This document shows, one piece after another, positions 62,227-64,000 of a stretch of DNA of 64,000 nucleotides. The translations under genes and the position numbers were made by a program. Below the pieces are notes generated by a model. The model was given only the letters and a program-made list of their open reading frames with translations, had not been told where the DNA came from and did no database searches. Every line of letters starts with the position of its first letter. The stretch's first letter is position 1. Source of the stretch: Acetobacterium bakii (GTDB lineage: Bacteria; Bacillota; Clostridia; Eubacteriales; Eubacteriaceae); contig NZ_LGYO01000031.1 in assembly GCF_001263355.1 (NCBI RefSeq), positions 48,969-112,968 on the forward strand. Direction: 5' to 3'.

Positions 62227-64000
62227 CTATTTTTTTAAGGCTTCTAAACCTGCTAAAACTTTTTCAGGATAGGCTGGTAAATGTTTGATTCGAACGCCGC
62301 AAGCATTGAAAATAGCATTGGCAATGGCCGCATGTGGGGCCGACAATGGCATTTCTCCAGCACCTGAAGCACCATATGGTCCCAGTGGACGCGGTGTTTC
62401 CTGGTGAATCAAAACAATATTATCCGGCACATCCTTGATTTGAGGAATCCCACAACCAGTTAATGTTGTGTTCTTTTTCAAATCCTCAAAATCTTCGCTT
62501 AATGCTAATCCGATTCCCTGGGTCAGACCGCCATAGAGCTGACCTTCAATTACCAATTTATTAATTATTTTACCGCAATCGGATACCAGCGTGAGTTTAT
62601 CAACCGCCGTTTTCCCGGTAGTTGTATCAACAGCTACCTCGGCTAAAAGCACGCCATACATGTAGGTTGGGAATGGATCTCCCTGACCTGTTTCAACGGA
62701 TGGAGCCGTACAGGGTGCTGTCCATTTGCCTTCATAACGCAGCGGTAACTTTTCGGCAACCATTTCGTCATAGGTTCGGTAGGTTCCATCGGCTTTTTTC
62801 AAGGCCGCCAGTAAGTTTTCACAACCGACTTTAATAGCATTCCCGGTGAGTACATTAGATCGACTGCCGCCGGCAGGTCCGCTGTTCGGGGTTAACTGCA
62901 TGTCATTCATAATCAGTTTAATCTGTTCCGGTTTGATTCCCAGTGGACGCAGGGTTTCATGGGAAATGGCCAGAGAACCCATGTCGGCCCCTTGACCGTG
63001 ATCTTCCCAGGAATTTCCAACGGTGACGCCTTCAGGTGTGAGCTCTACCCACATTTCTGAGGAGTCCGGACCATCCAGACCACAACTGTAGATATTTAAT
63101 GAAACACCCACACCGTATTTGGTGTTGCCGCCTTTTTTGTTTTTTGCGGCTGCTTCTTCTTTGGCTTTTAAATAATGGGGTCTGATGGTATCAATGGCCT
63201 GTGGCAGGGCAATGACATCTGGCGGACAACCGGTTGGTGTCGTGTCCCCTTCTCGGTAGACATTGGCATAACGCAGTTCCAGTGGATCTTTCCCCATTTG
63301 TACTGCCAGCATATCAATTAAAGTTTCAGAGGCAAACAGACTCTGTGGTGAACCGAATCCTCTGAACGCAGATCCCCAGGCATGGTTGGTGGCAACGGTT
63401 CGGCCTTCGCCGCGAATATTGGGAATGTTATAACCGGCACCGATAAACTGTGATCCACGGGTGGTTACCAAATCGCCGAATTCGCAGTAGGGACCATGAT
63501 CCACAGACCAATCGGTTTCCATGGCTTTTAGAATGCCATTTTCATCGGCACCGAATTTAACGTTCATAAAAAATGGCGAACGTTTTCCGGTATAGGTAAT
63601 CTGTTGGAACATATTGAATTCAAGATAAACCGGTCGTCTGGAAACCAATGCCGCAACTCCCAGTAAGCCTTCAATGGTTGGGCTGAACTTATAACCGAAG
63701 GTCGCGCCGGTGGGATTCTGAACAATGAAATATTTGGATGGGTCCACGCCAATACCTTCGGCGGTCATCAACTGATGGAAGTGAAGGGCAATACTCTTGG
63801 AATGCACCATTAAATTATCATCGTCATCAAAGTAAGCAAACCCAACGTCTGGTTCCAATGGTAAATGGGGCTGTCTACCCACATAGAAATCATCTTCGAT
63901 GATATTCGGCAGACTTTCCATTAATGGTTTTGGATCCTCGCCTTTGACAACATTGGTTGTAAAATAGACGTTTGGTGTGCCGGGATGGATTTCAATGGCA
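62227..64000 (-). CDS. mop: Molybdopterin aldehyde oxidoreductase, Mop type (5' end outside window)
   Basis: Partial; the frame is open through the right edge (GTPNVYFTTNVVKGEDPKPL before the first internal ATG at 63,921). Matches the molybdenum domains of D. gigas Mop along its length: TFGYKFSPT, RRPVYLEFN, VDHGPYCEFGDL, GSAFRGFGSPQ, DHGQGADMG, NSGPAGGSRSNVLTGNAI, and GASGAGEMPLSAP with the catalytic Glu. It oxidises aldehydes to acids; the iron-sulfur domains should lie in the missing 5' part. The gene before xdhC and the activator. A xanthine dehydrogenase is less likely given the Mop-like match. Confidence 0.9.
   Translation of the reverse strand, partial: AIEIHPGTPNVYFTTNVVKGEDPKPLMESLPNIIEDDFYVGRQPHLPLEPDVGFAYFDDDDNLMVHSKSIALHFHQLMTAEGIGVDPSKYFIVQNPTGATFGYKFSPTIEGLLGVAALVSRRPVYLEFNMFQQITYTGKRSPFFMNVKFGADENGILKAMETDWSVDHGPYCEFGDLVTTRGSQFIGAGYNIPNIRGEGRTVATNHAWGSAFRGFGSPQSLFASETLIDMLAVQMGKDPLELRYANVYREGDTTPTGCPPDVIALPQAIDTIRPHYLKAKEEAAAKNKKGGNTKYGVGVSLNIYSCGLDGPDSSEMWVELTPEGVTVGNSWEDHGQGADMGSLAISHETLRPLGIKPEQIKLIMNDMQLTPNSGPAGGSRSNVLTGNAIKVGCENLLAALKKADGTYRTYDEMVAEKLPLRYEGKWTAPCTAPSVETGQGDPFPTYMYGVLLAEVAVDTTTGKTAVDKLTLVSDCGKIINKLVIEGQLYGGLTQGIGLALSEDFEDLKKNTTLTGCGIPQIKDVPDNIVLIHQETPRPLGPYGASGAGEMPLSAPHAAIANAIFNACGVRIKHLPAYPEKVLAGLEALKK

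Noticed and set aside
62227..63921. Xanthine dehydrogenase as the name for the molybdenum enzyme
   Set aside because: The sequence tracks the D. gigas aldehyde oxidoreductase motif by motif, so Mop-type is the better call, although XdhC is named for xanthine dehydrogenase.

Overview
The window looks like the chromosome of a low-to-mid GC anaerobic Firmicute of class Clostridia. The family mix (D. gigas-type Mop aldehyde oxidoreductase with XdhC, BMP-type nucleoside ABC importer, single-chain pyruvate carboxylase, C_GCAxxG_C_C protein, TTG and GTG starts behind strong GGAGG sites) suggests an acetogen-like member of the Eubacteriaceae such as Acetobacterium. That placement is inference from gene content, not a database result.

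About 1-19,280 is a mobile-element zone. A 72-bp direct repeat that reads like the 3' end of tmRNA (ssrA) plus its terminator occurs at 4,544-4,615 and 18,253-18,324. It brackets a 13.7-kb element with a tyrosine integrase, an Xre repressor facing a row of small DNA-binding proteins, a CHC2 primase, a DUF3987 protein, an AT-rich inverted-repeat region that could be an origin, an ERCC4-type nuclease and a TerS-like protein, but no capsid, tail or conjugation genes. This is the layout of a phage-inducible chromosomal island (phage satellite). Candidate defence cargo sits at both ends: HEPN-like, PIN-like and membrane proteins on the left, SEC-C and membrane proteins on the right. Left of it lies the decayed right end of another element (HicAB, AbiH, Xre, HIRAN-like, ImmA/IrrE-like). 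Right of it lies a stub of a third (last codons of an integrase, a DUF2442 fragment, a second HicAB). The left repeat is not preceded by a tmRNA body, so the intact tmRNA should lie left of the window.

About 19,400-34,660 is chromosomal: a NhaP-type antiporter with a terminator hairpin in its leader, a membrane-anchored beta-helix protein, an MFS exporter, a DUF2786 protein, and a compact minus-strand operon STAS - GH3 - GH3(truncated) - ABC - ABC - ATP-grasp - ATP-grasp. GH3 proteins activate carboxylates as acyl-adenylates and form amides, RimK-like ATP-grasp enzymes form amide bonds, and the ABC pair is a heterodimeric exporter. The operon therefore reads as an undescribed pathway that makes and exports an amide-linked small molecule. 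It is the most interesting system here.

About 35,300-50,760 holds a large Ig-like surface protein, pyruvate carboxylase, a shikimate operon (aroB-aroA-aroC-chorismate mutase), and a nupNOPQ-like ABC importer. About 50,760-58,900 holds a MarR regulator with a lysine-rich tail, a DUF308 membrane protein with a putative permuted papain-like domain, a type IV pilus operon (major and minor pilins plus PilM, PilN, PilO), an HdeD-like protein and a C_GCAxxG_C_C protein. From 58,999 to the right edge: a sigma-54 activator, XdhC, and the 3' part of a Mop-type aldehyde oxidoreductase.

Seven copies of a roughly 110-bp hairpin repeat are scattered between genes from 22.7 to 51.8 kb, three of them in tandem with a 160-bp period. 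Paired changes in the stem (GTTGTCGGC/GCCGACAAC versus GTTGTGTGC/GCACACAAC) indicate that its folded shape is conserved.
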